Below, piece by piece: positions 33,097-35,007 of a DNA stretch of 35,007 bases. This DNA is from DASZVN01 sp035547055 (GTDB lineage Bacteria; Pseudomonadota; Alphaproteobacteria; Rhizobiales; Methylopilaceae), in the NCBI GenBank assembly GCA_035547055.1, contig DASZVN010000139.1:1-35007 (forward strand), in the 5' to 3' direction. Each line of letters starts with the position of its first letter. The first letter of the stretch is position 1. Both the position numbers and the translations under genes were made by a program. The notes beneath the pieces are model-generated. The model saw only the letters and a program-made list of their open reading frames with translations, made no database searches and had not been told where the DNA came from.

Positions 33097-33660
33097 CTAG
33101 CTTCGCCGCCCGGCGATGCGCTCGGCCACGGCGGCGCGGAACTCGCCGACCGGCCGGAACCCCGGCGCGGTCCGGCAGAATGCTTCCGAGCGGCGCCGGA
33201 TCTCGTCGGCCGGCAGCGACAGGTCGAGCGGCTCGACGCAGGGCTGGGTGATGTACCAGTCGGTGTCGCAGAAGATCTCGATGCGGTTGCCCTCGGGGTC
33301 GCGGAAATAGAGCGACCAGGCGTTGCCGTGGTTGGTGCCGTAGAGGTCGTGGACGCCCGGCTCGTCCTTGACCCGCCGCCACACCGCCTGGACGTCCTCC
33401 AGCCGCTCGACCCGGAAGGAGAGCTGGTTGATGTGGTTGAACTCCGCCGGCCCCTGGCGGCCCTCGACCAGCACCACCTGGTGGTGGTCGCGCGGGTCCC
33501 AGCTCGTGAAGACGAGCCTGCGGCCGCGGGCTTCGCCGCGGTCGGTCACGGTGAAGCCGAGCACGCGGGTGTAGAAATCCTCCATCCGCGCGAGGTCGCG
33601 GACCTGGAAGCCGACATGGCTGAAGGCGAGGCGGACCGGCGTGTCGTGTGGCTCGGGCAT
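33097..33660 (-). CDS. VOC-family protein, extradiol-dioxygenase-like
   Basis: A 187-residue protein of the vicinal-oxygen-chelate fold with one beta-alpha-beta-beta-beta pair. Putative metal ligands are His15 (LAFSHVGFQV), His76 (EFNHINQLSF) and Glu128 (DPEGNRIEIFCDT), the His-His-Glu set of type I extradiol dioxygenases and glyoxalase-like enzymes. The tail YITQP and LSLPADEIRRRSEAF is typical of small catechol-dioxygenase-like members. ATG at 33660, seven bases after GGGAGGA. It lies between the ABC operon and the sulfurtransferase. Ring cleavage of a diol made by the Rieske oxygenase is possible but not shown. Confidence 0.92.
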   Translation of the reverse strand: MPEPHDTPVRLAFSHVGFQVRDLARMEDFYTRVLGFTVTDRGEARGRRLVFTSWDPRDHHQVVLVEGRQGPAEFNHINQLSFRVERLEDVQAVWRRVKDEPGVHDLYGTNHGNAWSLYFRDPEGNRIEIFCDTDWYITQPCVEPLDLSLPADEIRRRSEAFCRTAPGFRPVGEFRAAVAERIAGRRS

Positions 33661-33695
33661 CGGAACGTCCTCCCTTGGCCGTATCGGCCCACCCT

Positions 33696-33841
33696 ATCAT
33701 CCCGGCCGCAAGCCGGGCCTGCCCGACTTGCGGTTCCACGCGGCGAACGCGCGTTCGCCTGCGAGGCGAAGAGCCGGGATCCGGGGTCGGGCTCCGCGCC
33801 GGCGACCGGATCCCGCATCGCGCTTTCGCCCGTCCGGGATG
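33696..33841. repeat. Palindromic intergenic repeat, same family as 31617-31715
   Basis: Arms ATCATCCCGGCCG near 33696 and CCGTCCGGGAT near 33841, with internal GGATCCGG and ACCGGATCCC. It fills most of the 200-bp gap between the VOC and sulfurtransferase genes. Confidence 0.75.
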
Positions 33842-33860
33842 GCGGGCGAGCGCACCGGGA

Positions 33861-34706
33861 TCATTTGGCGCCGGTCGCGACCGGGAGGTCGCCGGGGCGG
33901 CCCCATTCGGACCACGAGCCGTCGTAGATCCGCGGCAGCGTCTTGCCGAGCCGGCGGATCGCGAGTGCCAGCGCGACCGCCGAGACGCCGGAGCCGCAGC
34001 TCGCGATCGTCGGGCGGTCGGGGTCGATGCCGGCCGCGGCGACGGCGGCCGCGATCTCCGCCGCCGGCCTGAAGCGGCCGTCGGCGCCGAGGAGGCTGCC
34101 GAGCGGCAGGCTGGTGCTGCCGGGCATGTGGCCCGGACGCAGGCCGGGCCGGGGCTCCGCCGCCTCGCCGCGAAACCGCTCGGCCGGGCGGGCGTCGACC
34201 ACCTGCTCGCCGCGGGCGAGGGCGGCCTTGACGTCCGCGAGGCTCGCCACCGCCGCCGTGTCGAGCCGTGCGGCGAAGCGCTTCGGTGCCGGCGTGGGCT
34301 CGCCCGCCTCGACCGGCCGGCCCTCGGCCCGCCATTTGGGAAAGCCGCCGTCCAGGATCTTCACGTCGGCCGCGCCCATGATGCGGAAGGTCCACCACAC
34401 CCGCGGCGCCGAGAACAGGCCGGCGCCGTCATAGACCACGATCCGCATGCCGTCGCCGATGCCGAGCCGCCCGGCCGCGGTGCCGAACGCCGCCGCGGTC
34501 GGCAGCATGTGGGGCAGGGGAGAGGCGGTGTCGGCGATGGCGTCGAGGTCGAAATAGACCGCGCCGGGGATGTGGGCCGCGCGATATTCGGCATGGCCGT
34601 CGCGCCCCGCTGGCGCGAGCCACCAGGTGGCGTCGACGATCGCGAGATCGGGCGCGCCGAGATCGGCGGCCAACTCCTCGGTGGTGACGAAATCAGGATC
34701 GGCCAT
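33861..34706 (-). CDS. sseA: Thiosulfate/3-mercaptopyruvate sulfurtransferase (two rhodanese domains)
   Basis: A 281-residue tandem rhodanese protein. The first, inactive domain has AEYRAAHIPGAVYFDLD and YDGAGLFSAPRVWWTF. The second has the catalytic loop CGSGVSA (Cys237). CGSGVTA-type loops mark 3-mercaptopyruvate sulfurtransferase (SseA), so MST activity is more likely than thiosulfate:cyanide transfer; here the Thr is Ser. The enzyme moves sulfane sulfur from mercaptopyruvate to thiols or cyanide in the cytoplasm. The start is ATG 34706 with GGGAG at good spacing; the open frame upstream has no conserved sequence. It diverges from the Rieske oxygenase gene. Confidence 0.94.
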   Translation of the reverse strand: MADPDFVTTEELAADLGAPDLAIVDATWWLAPAGRDGHAEYRAAHIPGAVYFDLDAIADTASPLPHMLPTAAAFGTAAGRLGIGDGMRIVVYDGAGLFSAPRVWWTFRIMGAADVKILDGGFPKWRAEGRPVEAGEPTPAPKRFAARLDTAAVASLADVKAALARGEQVVDARPAERFRGEAAEPRPGLRPGHMPGSTSLPLGSLLGADGRFRPAAEIAAAVAAAGIDPDRPTIASCGSGVSAVALALAIRRLGKTLPRIYDGSWSEWGRPGDLPVATGAK

Positions 34707-34833
34707 GATGAGCTCCCGGCGGGTCCGCGAACCTAGCGCATTTTCCTTCTCCGGCGGAGACTGAGACGCGCCTGCCCTCTTGAGTGCAACGCGGCGACAA
34801 GCTTCAATCGCGAAAAGTTCCAGAGGAGCGCCC

Positions 34834-35007
34834 ATGTCGATCGCGAGCGACCAAGACGATCTCACCCGGGTTGGTGCGGGGACGGTGATGGGCGAGTTCA
34901 TGCGCCGGTACTGGCTTCCGGCGGCGCTGTCGTCGGAGCTCGAGGCGGACGGCAGCCCGATGCGGCTGATGCTGCTCGGCGAGAAGCTGATCGCGTTTCG
35001 CGACTCG
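34834..35007 (+). CDS. Rieske aromatic-ring-hydroxylating oxygenase, N-terminus (partial, runs off right edge)
   Basis: The first 58 codons of an oxygenase alpha subunit. DLTRVGAGTVMGEFMRRYWL and LMLLGEKLIAFRDS match the start of phthalate 4,5-dioxygenase-like Rieske proteins, just before the [2Fe-2S] CxH...CxxH site, which is outside the window. ATG at 34834 with AGGAG upstream. The enzyme would insert oxygen into an aromatic or related ring with electrons from a separate reductase. The N-terminal signature is strong but short. Confidence 0.85.
   Translation, partial: MSIASDQDDLTRVGAGTVMGEFMRRYWLPAALSSELEADGSPMRLMLLGEKLIAFRDS

Noticed and set aside
31600..33927. Plus-strand open frame of 775 codons
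   Set aside because: Antisense to the binding-protein and VOC genes and crossing three palindromic repeats; no recognisable domain.
34707..34901. Longer sulfurtransferase from ATG 34901
   Set aside because: The extension would overlap the divergent Rieske gene start. ATG 34706 has GGGAG and starts the conserved domain.

Overview
The window is a very GC-rich (roughly 70% or more) alphaproteobacterial chromosomal segment. Several palindromic repeats match intergenic repeat types I associate with Hyphomicrobiales/Rhizobiales (for example the inverted repeat at 1292-1383 and the element at 14504-14576), so a rhizobial-order host is the best guess. Protein families agree with this (ExoF/ExoP-like export proteins, ExoY-type sugar transferase, NMT1/SsuA-type transporter). 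No tRNA, rRNA, CRISPR array or transposase was seen.

Region 1 (1-11337, all minus strand) is a hybrid NRPS-PKS assembly line that runs off the left edge. In biosynthetic order it has a two-domain A-PCP loader with a TTG start, a 2690-residue KS-AT-ACP-aminotransferase-C-A-PCP megasynthase, and a third protein that begins with a condensation domain. The loader's specificity code (DAFWVGGTFK) is one conservative change from a valine code. The AT carries the malonyl-type HAFH motif. The second A domain code (DILQLGVIWK) is one change from a glycine code. The sequence therefore predicts a Val + malonate unit that is beta-aminated and joined to Gly, i.e. a vicinal-diamine gamma-amino acid in a peptide. 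A palindromic repeat is inserted in frame in the ACP-aminotransferase linker.

Region 2 (11429-27255) is an exopolysaccharide locus of the Wzy-dependent type. It holds a clan GH-A glycosidase with signal peptide, an ExoY-type initiating sugar transferase, a polymerase/ligase-like membrane protein, six glycosyltransferases, an outer-membrane export protein, a Wzc/ExoP-like co-polymerase/kinase and GDP-mannose 4,6-dehydratase. The genes form short operons on both strands. No flippase and no reductase for the GDP-4-keto sugar is present. The glycosidase gene lies immediately upstream of, and co-oriented with, the NRPS-PKS genes.

Region 3 (27394-29619) carries two divergent LuxR/NarL-type regulators whose receiver domains lack the phospho-acceptor aspartate. 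Between them is a 560-bp spacer whose right half is AT-richer than its surroundings and holds several perfect dyads. They are plausible regulators of the polysaccharide locus.

Region 4 (29703-35007) is metabolic. It has an ABC importer of the nitrate/sulfonate/taurine type (permease, ATPase, binding protein), a VOC-fold extradiol-dioxygenase-like protein, a two-domain sulfurtransferase (SseA type), and the first 58 codons of a Rieske aromatic-ring oxygenase. Together these suggest uptake and oxidation of an aromatic or organosulfur compound, separated by further palindromic repeats.
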